The notes beneath the pieces were generated by a model. It ran no database searches. It was not told the DNA's origin and saw nothing but the letters and a program-made list of their open reading frames with translations. The position numbers and the translations under genes were made by a program. Positions 1 through 8,380 of a stretch of 64,000 nucleotides of DNA are shown here, in pieces (the first letter of the stretch is position 1; every line of letters begins with the position of its first letter). Origin of the DNA: Natronorubrum aibiense (GTDB lineage: Archaea > Halobacteriota > Halobacteria > Halobacteriales > Natrialbaceae). The DNA is taken from positions 2,356,001 to 2,420,000 of the forward strand of contig NZ_CP045488.1 in the NCBI RefSeq assembly GCF_009392895.1, read 5' to 3'.

Positions 1-78
1 GTGTTCGGCCTCGAGTCACGACTTGCAGGTCGACGGCAGGCCTTTATGCGTGCCGTCGGTGTACGCCCGATCGATCTC

Positions 79-468
79 ATGAACTACAAGGAGTTCGTCG
101 GACAGGTCCAGCACCGACTCGAGTATGCGGAGTTCGGCCGGGCCGTGCGGGCGACCAGAGCCGTCCTGACGACGCTCGGTGAGCGTCTCCAGGAAGGCGA
201 GGCGACCGATCTCGCCAGCCCGCTGCCGATGGAGATCGATCGCTATCTGACCGAGGCCGACCACGGCCAACGGTTCGACTATCAGGAGTTCCTCGATCGC
301 GTCGCCGACCGTGAGGGTGTCGATCGGGCCGACGCGAACTACCACGCCCAGCAGCTGCTGGCGGTCGTCGGCGAGGTCGTCCCCGCAGGGAACCTCGAAA
401 AGATCGACGCACAGCTGCCCGAGGAGTTCGACCCATTGTTCGAACTGGTCGAAACAGCAGCAGAGTGA
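79..468 (+). CDS. DUF2267 domain protein
   Basis: A small acidic protein of about 129 residues that matches the DUF2267 family, which is common in haloarchaea and often found beside stress proteins; its biochemical role is unknown. The recognisable core runs from MNYKEFVGQVQHRLE at the N terminus through the segment LASPLPMEIDRYL to a helical C terminus. The reading frame is open to the window edge (GTG at 1), but family members normally begin at the MNY motif, so I chose ATG 79. Its stop overlaps the GTG start of the next gene by four bases (GTGA), so the two are probably translated together. Confidence 0.8.
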   Translation: MNYKEFVGQVQHRLEYAEFGRAVRATRAVLTTLGERLQEGEATDLASPLPMEIDRYLTEADHGQRFDYQEFLDRVADREGVDRADANYHAQQLLAVVGEVVPAGNLEKIDAQLPEEFDPLFELVETAAE

Positions 469-1208
469 GCAACGCCGAGCAGCCAGCGATGGCGTCTGCG
501 GCGGCCTCGAGATGCAGCCGCAGCGACGCGACGGATGAGCGGCCGCCGGGACCGATCAGCCGCGTGCCCCGATCGAACGGGGCCGCCCGCGAGTGGTACG
601 ACCGGATCAGCGCCCAGTACGACACGGTCGCCGATCCGTTCGAAGCACCGGCTCGAACGACCGGCCTCGAGCTCCTCGCCGCCGAACCGGGTGAGTGCGT
701 CCTCGACGTTGGCTGTGGCACCGGCATCGCCGTCGTCGAGCTTGCTGGAGCCGTCGGCCCGAACGGGACGGCAGTCGGAGTCGACCTCGCGGACGGAATG
801 GCTCGTGTCTCGAGGGCTGCGCTCGACGATGCCGGGCTCGATCGTGGCGTCGTCGTGGTCGGCGACGGCGCGGCGCTGCCGTTCACCGCCGATGCGTTCG
901 ACGCCCTGTTCGCCAGTTTCGTTCTCGAACTCTTCGATACACCCGAGATACCCGGCGTGCTAGCGGAGTGGCGACGCGTGCTCGCTCCCGGTGGTCGGCT
1001 CTGCGTCGTCTCGCTGTCCCGTCGCGGGGACGGGCCAGCCACGTGGCTGTACGAGCGAGTCCACGAGCGATTGCCAACGATCGTCGACTGTCGACCGATC
1101 TACGTTCGTGAAACACTCCGCGAGGCCGGGTTCCGGATCGACGAGACGCGAACGGAGACGGTCTGGTGGTTTCCGGTCGAGATCGTTCGGTGTCGACTCG
1201 AGTCGTGA
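465..1208 (+). CDS. Class I SAM-dependent methyltransferase
   Basis: A 247-residue methyltransferase of the UbiE/Methyltransf_11 type. Motif I (VLDVGCGTG) lies at residues 79-87, followed by an acidic post-I segment (VGVDLADGM) and a post-III motif (APGGRL). The first 40 residues are low-complexity and basic/acidic and may not all be translated. The substrate cannot be read from sequence; the family includes quinone and small-molecule methylases. It starts with GTG inside the stop of the DUF2267 gene, so it forms a two-gene operon with it, and ends 25 bases before the convergent Usp gene. Confidence 0.8.
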   Translation: MSNAEQPAMASAAASRCSRSDATDERPPGPISRVPRSNGAAREWYDRISAQYDTVADPFEAPARTTGLELLAAEPGECVLDVGCGTGIAVVELAGAVGPNGTAVGVDLADGMARVSRAALDDAGLDRGVVVVGDGAALPFTADAFDALFASFVLELFDTPEIPGVLAEWRRVLAPGGRLCVVSLSRRGDGPATWLYERVHERLPTIVDCRPIYVRETLREAGFRIDETRTETVWWFPVEIVRCRLES

Positions 1209-1232
1209 TCGCAGCCCAGACGCGCCGCCACC

Positions 1233-2120
1233 TCACTCCGCCGTCGGTGCCCCGCGGACGATCGTGACCGTCCGTGGGGATCGACGAGCGATTCGTTCCG
1301 CGCCCGATCCCGTAAACAGCCGCGCCGCGAGCGACCGTCCGTGGGCCCCCACGACGAGTTGATCGGCGTCGGTCGCTTCGGCGTAGTCGAGGATTTCTGC
1401 GGCCGGTTTCCCGGCGACGGTCTCCGTTTCGAGCGTCGTGCCGTGATCCTCGGCCACCGCTGTCGCTGACTCGAGGATCTCTTCGGCGCGAGTTTCGTGC
1501 TCGTGCAGGATGTCCTCGAGGTACGTTCCCTCGACGTCCTCCCGTGGACGGTCGAACGGCAGTTCCTGGACGTACAGGGCCGTGTGTGTCGCATCGGGGA
1601 ACGTCTCGAGGGCGTACTCGAGGGCGGCCTCAGCCTGCTCCGAGCCGTCGATCGGGACCAGAATCGATTCGGGGAGTTCGCGGTCGCGAACGGCACTCAC
1701 CGTTTCGGGGACGACGGTCGTCGTGATCGGTGCACGTCGGACGACGGCCTCGCTGACGTGGCCCAGAAACGGCCGTGTGATCGGTGATTCGCCGTGCGTT
1801 CCTAACACGACGTGGTCGACGCCGGCGTCGGTCGTCGTCGCGAGAATCTCGGTCTGTGGCGTGCCGATTCGAAGCTGTGTGCGGAGGGAGCGACCGCACT
1901 CGTCGGCACGCTCGGCCGCCCGATCGAGTACGCGCTCGCCGCGGTCTTCGGCGTGGTCGAGCGGCGAATCGGCCGCGCCGACGGTCGCGTCGTGATCGGT
2001 CGTCGGATCGACGACGAACAGTGCGGTGCGCGTGGCGTCGGGAAACGAGGCGAGACTGTACTCGAGTGCGGCGAACCCCTGCTCCGAGCCGTCGAGTGCA
2101 ACGAGAACGTGCTGTGGCAT
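1233..2120 (-). CDS. Universal stress protein with two UspA domains
   Basis: A 295-residue protein made of two tandem UspA (Rossmann-like, ATP-binding) domains, roughly residues 1-140 and 148-290. Each begins with a strand of the type VLVALDGSEQ or ILVPIDGSEQ and ends with the nucleotide-loop pattern G-x2-G-9x-G (GTHGESP and GAHGRSL). Such proteins act in the cytoplasm as nucleotide-binding stress factors. A TATA-like sequence (TTTATA on the minus strand) at 2171-2176 lies about 50 bases upstream of the ATG. It is one of four Usp loci in this window, and a single-domain Usp is encoded just upstream. Confidence 0.9.
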   Translation of the reverse strand: MPQHVLVALDGSEQGFAALEYSLASFPDATRTALFVVDPTTDHDATVGAADSPLDHAEDRGERVLDRAAERADECGRSLRTQLRIGTPQTEILATTTDAGVDHVVLGTHGESPITRPFLGHVSEAVVRRAPITTTVVPETVSAVRDRELPESILVPIDGSEQAEAALEYALETFPDATHTALYVQELPFDRPREDVEGTYLEDILHEHETRAEEILESATAVAEDHGTTLETETVAGKPAAEILDYAEATDADQLVVGAHGRSLAARLFTGSGAERIARRSPRTVTIVRGAPTAE

Positions 2121-2217
2121 GGCAGATCCGTGGCACGGTGGCCACTGCCCCGACGTTCTACGTCGGCGCGTATAAAGCCGGAGCCACGCTCGAGAAAGAG
2201 CGAACCCGGTGTGGCCG

Positions 2218-2649
2218 TTAGCGAACGATCGTCACCGGAACCGACGCACGGCGGGCCACCGTTTCGGCGACGCTACCGAGTAGGATCCGCGAGAGGCCGG
2301 ACCGGCCGTGACTACCCATGACAATGTGGTCGGCGTCGCGCTCGTCGGCGACCTCCAGGATCGTGTGGGACGGTCGCCCGGTTTCGACGACCGTCTCGAA
2401 GATCGTCGACGAGTCGAGTCCCGCTTCCTCGAGCATCGCTTTTGCTTCCTCGCAGAGTTCCTCGCCGCGTTCGACCGCACGATCGAACGCGGCGCTGTCG
2501 TAGTCGTCGGATCCCGTGTAGGAGCCCTCGATCGGATCGACGACGTGTAACACGGTGATCCGTTCCCCATTGTACTGTTCGAACGCGTACGAGACCGCGT
2601 CCCACGACGATTCGGAGCCATTCAGCGGAACCAGTACGTGTTTCGTCAT
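2218..2649 (-). CDS. Universal stress protein, single UspA domain
   Basis: A 143-residue single UspA domain beginning MTKHVLVPLNGSESS and ending with the ATP-loop GSHGRSGLSRILLGS and the strand VPVTIVR. A longer reading frame continues upstream to 3294, but that part is the shadow of the neighbouring SDR gene. The Usp domain starts at ATG 2647-2649, and an AT-rich stretch at 2672-2682 is suitably placed as a TATA box for a leaderless transcript. It lies 98 bases upstream of the two-domain Usp on the same strand, so the pair may be co-regulated. Confidence 0.9.
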   Translation of the reverse strand: MTKHVLVPLNGSESSWDAVSYAFEQYNGERITVLHVVDPIEGSYTGSDDYDSAAFDRAVERGEELCEEAKAMLEEAGLDSSTIFETVVETGRPSHTILEVADERDADHIVMGSHGRSGLSRILLGSVAETVARRASVPVTIVR

Positions 2650-2720
2650 ACCGGAACGATACGGTGCGATGGTAAAATAGTATTCCTCGGATTTGACCGG
2701 ATCCGCCGCCAATGCGGCGA

Positions 2721-3533
2721 TCAGATTACGTTCTGGAGGATGCCGCCGTCGACGGTGACCGCCTGACCAGTAACGTTTCGGTTCTCCGCGAGGAAGACTG
2801 CGGTCCGGCCCATATCTTCGGGCGTCTGATCGCGTTTCATCGGAATGACTCGCTCGATGGTTTCCTCGTAGGGTTCGTCGAGTTCGGGTGTCAACACGTC
2901 TTCCCACATCGGCGTCTGGACGATGCCCGGACAGATGGCGTTGACCGTCACGTCCGGGGCGAGCTCGAGCGAGAGCGACTTCGTCAGGCCGAGCACGGCG
3001 TGTTTCGACGCGCAGTAGTGGCCGAGTCCGGCAGCGCCGATGGAGCCGGCGATCGAGGCCGTGTTGATGATGCTCCCCTCGGCCTCTCGAAGGTGTGGAA
3101 TAGCGGCTCTGGAGACGAGAAAGGCCCCTTTCACGTTCACGTCCATGATCGAATCCCACTCGGCCTCCGCCATCTCCTCGACGGGCGTGACGGTGATGAC
3201 GCCCGCGTTGTTCACGAGCAGGTCGAGTTTGCCGAACTCCGAAACGGTCTCCTCGACCATCGCATCGACTTGCTCCGGTTTGGTCACGTCGCACTCGATG
3301 ACGTGAGCCCGCTGTCCCTGATCTTCGATCCGCTCTACGACCTCCTTTGCGTGCGTCGCACCGCTGACTTCCTGTGAGGACTGCTGATTGTACTCCGTCT
3401 CGAGGACGTCCACATCGGCAACGACGATGTCGCTGCCGGCGGACGCCAGTTCCATTGCGATCCCAGTGCCAATATCGCCACCCGCGCCAGTAACGATCGA
3501 GACTGCTCCGTCGAGTGAGGTTCGTTCGACCAT
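2721..3533 (-). CDS. Short-chain dehydrogenase/reductase (SDR)
   Basis: A 270-residue NAD(P)-dependent oxidoreductase. It has the N-terminal cofactor motif (TGAGGDIG, residues 16-23), the NNAG motif, the active-site Ser in NTASIAGS and the catalytic Y-x3-K (YCASK). An insertion of about 20 residues after the second strand (near residues 45-65) resembles the one used to define nicotinoprotein-type SDRs, but no mycofactocin genes are visible here. The substrate is unknown; sugar or alcohol oxidation is typical. The gene stands alone, with about 70 bases between its end and the Usp start. Confidence 0.88.
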   Translation of the reverse strand: MVERTSLDGAVSIVTGAGGDIGTGIAMELASAGSDIVVADVDVLETEYNQQSSQEVSGATHAKEVVERIEDQGQRAHVIECDVTKPEQVDAMVEETVSEFGKLDLLVNNAGVITVTPVEEMAEAEWDSIMDVNVKGAFLVSRAAIPHLREAEGSIINTASIAGSIGAAGLGHYCASKHAVLGLTKSLSLELAPDVTVNAICPGIVQTPMWEDVLTPELDEPYEETIERVIPMKRDQTPEDMGRTAVFLAENRNVTGQAVTVDGGILQNVI

Positions 3534-3693
3534 GCTCTATTGTAGTTCGTCACACGGTAGCATAAAGATGCGCGGCGTTCGCACGCACACGAGATGGCGA
3601 CCAGCACAGTCCGAGCGCCGTTTGCCAGCTTTCGAAGACACTCCGGATCGCTGTAACTGAACCTTTTCTCACTTCGACCTGTACGCATAGCGT

Positions 3694-4134
3694 ATGACAG
3701 GCCTTCGCTGGGTGCAGCTGTCAGCACAGGAGCGAGACGAGTTCCTGGGAACCGGCGGCATCGGCGTGCTCTCGTTTACGCGGGGCGGAGACGAGCCGCC
3801 GGCATCGCTCCCGGTTTCGTACGGCTACTACGACGACGCCGAAACGTTCTACTTTCGGCTCTCGTTCCCACCGAGCAGTTCGAAAGAGTCGTTCATCGAT
3901 AACCCAGTGTCGTTCGTCACCTACGACGAAACGGACGAGGGCTGGCGCAGCGTCGTCGCCACCGGCACGCTCGAGGAACTGACCGAACTCCCACACGAGT
4001 CGGCTGCCGTCCAGGGCATGTGGGCGGTCGAAATCCCCGCCGTCGAGGTGTTCGACCGGCCACGGTCGGAGATCACGTTCCACGATTTCCGACTCGAGCC
4101 GGACAAGTTCAGCGGCCGAAAAGAAGCCACGTGA
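3694..4134 (+). CDS. Pyridoxamine 5'-phosphate oxidase family protein
   Basis: A 146-residue flavin-binding split-barrel protein. The pattern of a first strand GGIGVLSFTR, a substrate strand SLPVSYGYYDD, the segment FRLSFPPSSSKESFI and the later strand VVATGTLEEL is that of haloarchaeal PNPOx-like proteins. These usually bind FMN or F420 and reduce small molecules; the specific reaction is unknown. The start ATG follows a short AT-rich region and the gene stands alone. A T6 run at 4159-4164, 25 bases past the stop, may terminate its transcript. Confidence 0.82.
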   Translation: MTGLRWVQLSAQERDEFLGTGGIGVLSFTRGGDEPPASLPVSYGYYDDAETFYFRLSFPPSSSKESFIDNPVSFVTYDETDEGWRSVVATGTLEELTELPHESAAVQGMWAVEIPAVEVFDRPRSEITFHDFRLEPDKFSGRKEAT

Positions 4135-4158
4135 ACGCACATCGTGGCTGCCAGTGCA

Positions 4159-4164
4159 TTTTTT
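4159..4164 (+). terminator. T-run terminator candidate
   Basis: Six consecutive T residues lie 25 bases after the stop of the PNPOx-like gene, at the start of the AT-rich gap before the convergent trxB gene. Archaeal transcription typically ends in such T-tracts. The rest of the gap, to 4390, holds no gene that I can support. Confidence 0.35.
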
Positions 4165-4390
4165 GACATATTTCACAATAGTATCGGTAGCTATCAGGAA
4201 AGAGTTCTCGAGAAGACACACTTCGAGACGTGGAGGATCACTCGAGTAGAGTCCAGAAGCGATCGATTTTGGTGCGTTTTGAAACGAAGACCGTTCACAA
4301 AAATGGACGGCTTCGGTAGACAGGCACTCAGAATCTATCAGAACATAGAGTATATAGAACTAGTGAAACGTGGTAAGCGACTCGAGCGAG

Positions 4391-5431
4391 TTAGTCGTCC
4401 GCTTCGACGGCAACAGCGGCTTCGGTTTCGGATTCGAGTGCCTGTTCCTCGAGCCACGATTCCGCGTCGAGTGCGGCCATACTTCCGGTGCCGGCGGCCG
4501 TGATCGCCTGCCGGTAGTCGGGGTCCATCACGTCACCCGCGCCGAAGACGCCCTCGACCGCGGTCTCGGTCGTCATTCCCTCGAGGGTCAGCAGGTGGCC
4601 CTCGTCGTCGAGGTCGACGGCGGTGTCCGCTAAGAACGTCGTGTTCGGGATGTGGCCGACGCCGTAGAAGATCCCGCCGACGTCGACGTCCTCGTACTCG
4701 ACGTCCTCGCCCGATTCCAGTTTCTCCTTCGGGCGACCGTCGGGGTGACTGACGAGTGTCCCGCCAGTGACACCCTCGTCTCGGGAGCCGTGGATCTCGA
4801 GCAGTTCCGTGTTCCATCGGAACTCGATCTGGTCGTGCTCGCGGGCGCGACGCTCCATGATGTCGGAGGCGCGCAGTTCGTCGCGACGGTGGACGATCGT
4901 GACGCTGTCGGCGAACTTCGCGAGGAAGAGCGCTTCCTCCATCGCGCTGTCGCCGCCGCCGATCACGAGCACGTCGTCGCCGCGGTGGAACGCGCCGTCG
5001 CAGGTCGCACACGTCGAGAGGCCGTAGCCCATCAGTTCGTCTTCATTCTCGGCCCCGACCCAGCGAGCGCTCGCGCCGGTTGCGACGATCAGCGCCTGCG
5101 TTCGCAGCGTCTCGCCGTTCGATAGCTCGAGAGCGAACGGCCGCTCCTCGAGCGCCGCGTCCTCGACGGTCCCGTGGACGAACTCGGCACCGAACCGTTC
5201 GGCCTGGTCTTTCCCGTTCTGGATCAGCTCCATGCCGCCGATCCCCTCGGGGAAGCCGAGGAAGTTCTCGACCTCGGTCGTCAGCGTTAGCTGGCCGCCG
5301 GGCTCTGGACCCTCGAGCACGATCGGCTCGAGGTCGGCGCGCGCGGCGTACACCGCTGCCGAGAGGCCGGCAACGCCCGAGCCGACGATGACGACGTCGT
5401 GGACGGTCGCGTCAGGTGTGTCCTCGTTCAT
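4391..5431 (-). CDS. trxB: Thioredoxin-disulfide reductase
   Basis: A 346-residue flavoprotein that reduces oxidised thioredoxin using NAD(P)H. The FAD-binding GSGVAGLSAA lies near residues 17-26, the redox dithiol CATC at residues 141-144, the second dinucleotide motif GGGDSAMEEA follows it, and the C-terminal FAD-contact motif GVFGAGDV is intact. A short acidic extension of about 25 residues follows the usual end of the family. The ATG overlaps the trxA stop by four bases, which makes a trxA-trxB operon with thioredoxin as its direct substrate. The promoter upstream of trxA carries the shared thiol-regulon box, so this reductase is likely under the same control. Confidence 0.95.
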   Translation of the reverse strand: MNEDTPDATVHDVVIVGSGVAGLSAAVYAARADLEPIVLEGPEPGGQLTLTTEVENFLGFPEGIGGMELIQNGKDQAERFGAEFVHGTVEDAALEERPFALELSNGETLRTQALIVATGASARWVGAENEDELMGYGLSTCATCDGAFHRGDDVLVIGGGDSAMEEALFLAKFADSVTIVHRRDELRASDIMERRAREHDQIEFRWNTELLEIHGSRDEGVTGGTLVSHPDGRPKEKLESGEDVEYEDVDVGGIFYGVGHIPNTTFLADTAVDLDDEGHLLTLEGMTTETAVEGVFGAGDVMDPDYRQAITAAGTGSMAALDAESWLEEQALESETEAAVAVEADD

Positions 5432-5787
5432 TCAGTGTATCCCTCGATCATGTTGCGCAGTCGGTCCGCCGGCAGGACGCCGGTGTGCTGTTCGACCTGC
5501 TCGCCGTCCGCGAAGAGCACGAGCGTTGGGACGCCGCGGACGCCGTATGCACCTGCGAGCTGCTGGAGTTCGTCGACGTCGACTTTCGCGACGACAGCGT
5601 CGGTCTCGCTCGCCAGCCCTTCCATGACGGGCTCGAGCATCTGACATGGCCCACACCACGTCGCAAAGAAGTCTACGAGGACGACGTCGTGGTCCGCGAC
5701 GACCTCATCGAGGTGGCTTTTGCTCTCGATGTGAACGGGTTCGTCGGGAGACTGTCCGGGTGAGCCGCTGTGTGCATCAGTTGCCAT
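5428..5787 (-). CDS. trxA: Thioredoxin
   Basis: A 119-residue cytoplasmic thioredoxin with the classical active site WCGPC (Cys45 and Cys48) and the cis-proline segment VRGVPTLVLF. The N-terminal 20 residues are a disordered acidic lead. I chose ATG 5785-5787; a GTG one codon earlier is also possible. A GGAGG lies close upstream, but the TATA-like TTTAAA at 5813-5818 predicts a start of transcription almost at the ATG, so the message may be leaderless. It is co-translated with trxB through an ATGA overlap. Confidence 0.95.
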   Translation of the reverse strand: MATDAHSGSPGQSPDEPVHIESKSHLDEVVADHDVVLVDFFATWCGPCQMLEPVMEGLASETDAVVAKVDVDELQQLAGAYGVRGVPTLVLFADGEQVEQHTGVLPADRLRNMIEGYTE

Positions 5788-5811
5788 CACTCCCTCCTAC
5801 GAGCCGAGAGT

Positions 5812-5841
5812 GTTTAAAGGTTTTGTGTGTATTGCACAATA
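5812..5841 (-). promoter_or_regulatory. Shared thiol-regulon box and TATA of trxA-trxB
   Basis: On the minus strand TATTGTGC (5834-5841) is followed by exactly 15 bases and then TTTAAAC (5812-5818). Inside lies the inverted repeat TTGTG-N7-CACAA, and GTATTGTGCAATAC is itself a perfect inverted repeat with a two-base centre. The same arrangement recurs at ten other promoters in this window. Its position directly upstream of the TATA/BRE region fits an activator or a redox-sensing regulator. Confidence 0.7.
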
Positions 5842-6008
5842 CAGGATCGGCCCAATTCACGCTGAGCTAGCAGAGACACACGGGGTGATCATCGAACGGC
5901 CCGTATTCCCCGAGAAACTCCCGTTTCATTCGATGGATTGTCTCTTCGAGCAGACTGTGTGGCGAGCAAACACGACCCAGTGTTTCGAGGAGTGTGCAAC
6001 GCAGCCGA

Positions 6009-6653
6009 TTACGCGGGCGATGCAGGAACGTGAAAGCGACCGAAGTAGCCGACTCGAGTGCCCGCGAACGTGTCGAACTCGAAGCCTTCCTGACTGGCTC
6101 GCCTGCGAAGCGTCGTTCGGGTGACGAAGTGTGGGTCCGGGAGCAGTTCCCCGACGACGAGACGGCCACCGGGTTTCACCACGCGGTGGAGTTCGGCGAG
6201 CGCCTGCTGTTGATTGGGAATTTCACCGAGGGCGAGGACCAGATACGCGGCGTCGAAGGTATCGTCGGGATACGGCAGTGTCTGTCCGTCGGCGTGAACT
6301 GGGACGACGTTCTCACGGCCGCGAGCAGTCGCCTGCGTTCGTAGCTGCTCGAGCATCTCACGCTGGATATCGACCGCGTGGATCGCTCCCCCCGGCTCGA
6401 GCTGCTGTGCGATGGGGAGCGTATAGTAGCCCGTTCCCGATCCGACCTCGAGGATTCGCTCGCCGGCTTGCGGCTCGAGCAGGTCTCGCAACCGTGCTCT
6501 CGTGATGACCGGCCGCGGAAGACCGATCCAGCGTCGACGCGCATACGGGCACGGAGACGGATTCGTGCGCCAGCGGAGCGCGTACGCGATTCCAGCGACC
6601 GAAAGCAGCCCCAATACGCCGACGAGCGCTCGAACCGTGCGTCGAGTAACCAT
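6009..6653 (-). CDS. Membrane-anchored SAM-dependent methyltransferase
   Basis: A 214-residue protein with one N-terminal hydrophobic segment (about residues 8-26, VRALVGVLGLLSVAGIAYAL) followed by a class I methyltransferase domain. Motif I is ILEVGSGTGYY, the acidic loop HAVDIQREM follows, then LPYPDDTFD and the post-III motif KPGGRLVVGEL. The topology suggests the catalytic domain is tethered to the membrane, which would suit a lipid or quinone substrate, but this is inference. It has no operon partner; the divergent DUF302 gene begins about 100 bases upstream. Confidence 0.82.
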   Translation of the reverse strand: MVTRRTVRALVGVLGLLSVAGIAYALRWRTNPSPCPYARRRWIGLPRPVITRARLRDLLEPQAGERILEVGSGTGYYTLPIAQQLEPGGAIHAVDIQREMLEQLRTQATARGRENVVPVHADGQTLPYPDDTFDAAYLVLALGEIPNQQQALAELHRVVKPGGRLVVGELLPDPHFVTRTTLRRRASQEGFEFDTFAGTRVGYFGRFHVPASPA

Positions 6654-6752
6654 CGACTAGCGGTTGTCGACGGATCGACTAAGGTGTTGGTCTCGACGAT
6701 ACGCGACGGACGGCGTCGACGTCTCGGGGCTGCCACTGCGACCACAACAGTA

Positions 6753-7166
6753 ATGGGGGTCCATTCAGTCTTGTGCGATGTGTCCTATACAACAAACAAG
6801 CACGTTGACGGATCGTTCGACGAGGTCGTCGAGACAACGATCGATGCACTAGAAGACGCGGGATTCGGCGTCCTCTGTGATATCGACGTCCAGGCGACGT
6901 TCGAGAAGAAACTCGACGAGTCGTTCCGCCAGTACAGAATTCTGGGCGCGTGCAACCCCGAACTGGCCCACCGAGGCCTCGAGGACGAACTCGAACTCGG
7001 AACGCTCCTGCCGTGTAACGTCGTCGTCTACGAGGACGATGCCGGCGACGTAGTCGTCAGCGCTGTCGATCCCGGCCAGTTGCTCGCCGTCGCCGACAAC
7101 CCTGCGCTCGAGTCGGTGGGCGACGACGCAAGCGAGCGGTTCGAACAGGTCTTCGAGCAACTCTAA
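6753..7166 (+). CDS. DUF302 domain protein
   Basis: A DUF302 protein of about 137 residues. The family signature is present: an N-terminal alpha/beta unit (SFDEVVETTIDALEDAGFGV), the central RILGACNPELAHR and the LLPCNVVVYEDD strand. The open frame extends far upstream, but similarity begins only here. Starts at ATG 6753 or GTG 6780 are both plausible. The family is often found near sulfur and heavy-metal genes; the function is unknown, and the conserved Cys residues in GACNPE and LPCNV may be functional. Confidence 0.8.
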   Translation: MGVHSVLCDVSYTTNKHVDGSFDEVVETTIDALEDAGFGVLCDIDVQATFEKKLDESFRQYRILGACNPELAHRGLEDELELGTLLPCNVVVYEDDAGDVVVSAVDPGQLLAVADNPALESVGDDASERFEQVFEQL

Positions 7167-7472
7167 TCCGTTTCGCAGACGACTCGGGTGAACGATTCTC
7201 CCGTCTCGGTGACTCGAGCAGCCGATTTGATCGCCGGCAAACATCGATGGACTGTGCGTTCGGCCCGGTTGCGATTCGATCGTCGCTGGCCGAGCGAAAA
7301 CGAACGGACGCTACTCGAGGCCGACGGCGACGGTGATCGCAACGTTGTCGACACACTGTCAGTGGCGACGATCACAGCCGTCCTCTCTCGATCGGCGACA
7401 GTACGCGCAGCCGGACGTTCGCGGCGACCTCGAATAGCCCTTCTTACGCACCAGCGGTGTACAGCCGCAGGC

Positions 7473-8177
7473 ATGAGAGACGACAGCAACGCGGTCCGGT
7501 CGATGCTCGATCGACGATCCGTCCTCGTTACCGGGGCCACTGCGCTGGCGGGACTGGGAACACTTTCGATGGCCCACGCGGCGAGCGCACAGAACGACTC
7601 GGCGTCGGACACACCGGTCGAGACGCCCGACGACGGGAACGAAACCGAGCTTCCTGACGACTCGGACTACGAGCAAGAGGAGACGATCGCCGACGACACC
7701 GAAACGATCGAATGTACGGTCCCAGCCGACTGGAGCGACGTCGACGGCACGACGATCGACATCGGTCCCGCACTGCGAGCCGCGCCGGATCTGGAAGGCT
7801 ACACCACCACGTGGGACGTACCCGGCATCGAACTGATCGTGATGACGGAACTGGACGACGATCAGGAATACGTCCCCGAGGCGCTCGTCGATTTCAGTAG
7901 CGAGTGTGCCGACGGCGGCCAGCAATCGTTCCAGTCCGGCGAGTTCGTCTTTCGGGCCCAGACCTGGTATCAGTGCGGTGGTGGCGACACGCTGTATCTG
8001 GCGATGGTCGGCGCACCGGGCGAGTCTGCGAACGGAAGCGAGGACGCGGCGTTCCCGTCGGACCCACCGTACCTGATCTTCTTCGGCGCACAACTAGTCA
8101 CCGAACCCGACCTAGACGCGGTCGGCACCGTGATCGAGTCGCTCGAGATCACCTCGCCGGAGGAAGTAACCGTCTGA
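7473..8177 (+). CDS. Tat-secreted protein of unknown function
   Basis: A 234-residue exported protein. The N terminus has a twin arginine (DRRSVLVTG) and a hydrophobic stretch ending AHAASAQ, followed by a long acidic Thr/Glu/Asp linker (about residues 40-80). The mature domain contains two cysteine-bearing segments (SSECADG and WYQCGGG). ATG 7473 was chosen because it places the signal sequence at the N terminus; the longer frame from 7188 has no such logic. I do not recognise the mature domain. Confidence 0.72.
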   Translation: MRDDSNAVRSMLDRRSVLVTGATALAGLGTLSMAHAASAQNDSASDTPVETPDDGNETELPDDSDYEQEETIADDTETIECTVPADWSDVDGTTIDIGPALRAAPDLEGYTTTWDVPGIELIVMTELDDDQEYVPEALVDFSSECADGGQQSFQSGEFVFRAQTWYQCGGGDTLYLAMVGAPGESANGSEDAAFPSDPPYLIFFGAQLVTEPDLDAVGTVIESLEITSPEEVTV

Positions 8178-8214
8178 TCGAGTCTGCGACTCGAGTCAGT
8201 CCGCTGTAGTCACA

Positions 8215-8310
8215 GCCCGGTACCGCTGGGTCGGGATGTGTGCCCACGATGCACTCGCAAAGCGCCCCGACCGCGAGCGAGCCGGTCACGCGATTCTCGT
8301 TGAAAACTGA
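8215..8310 (-). pseudogene. Relic of an alpha/beta hydrolase C terminus
   Basis: The minus strand encodes RVTGSLAVGALCECIV in an open frame, which closely matches the last 30 residues of the intact hydrolase at 11103-12023 (HVTGSLAAGALREHVV). DNA identity is also visible, for example gagccggtcacg in both. No upstream portion of the hydrolase remains. It sits just downstream of a CPBP protease gene, as the intact copy also lies next to one. Confidence 0.6.
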
Positions 8311-8380
8311 GACCGTCACGCAACCACTGTGCCATTTGATTATCGGTTCTGCGTAGGAAATACCCACGTCTATGGCTCGG

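Noticed and set aside
2218-3294. A 358-codon frame that extends the Usp gene upstream
   Set aside because: Only the first 143 codons from the stop match UspA. The Arg/Asp-rich upstream part is the complement-frame shadow of the SDR gene.
4170-4185. CACAATAGTAT downstream of the PNPOx gene as a regulon box
   Set aside because: It is in a gap between convergent gene ends with no promoter to serve.
6378-6752. An N-terminal extension of the DUF302 gene
   Set aside because: The extra codons overlap the methyltransferase on the other strand and have no similarity to the family.
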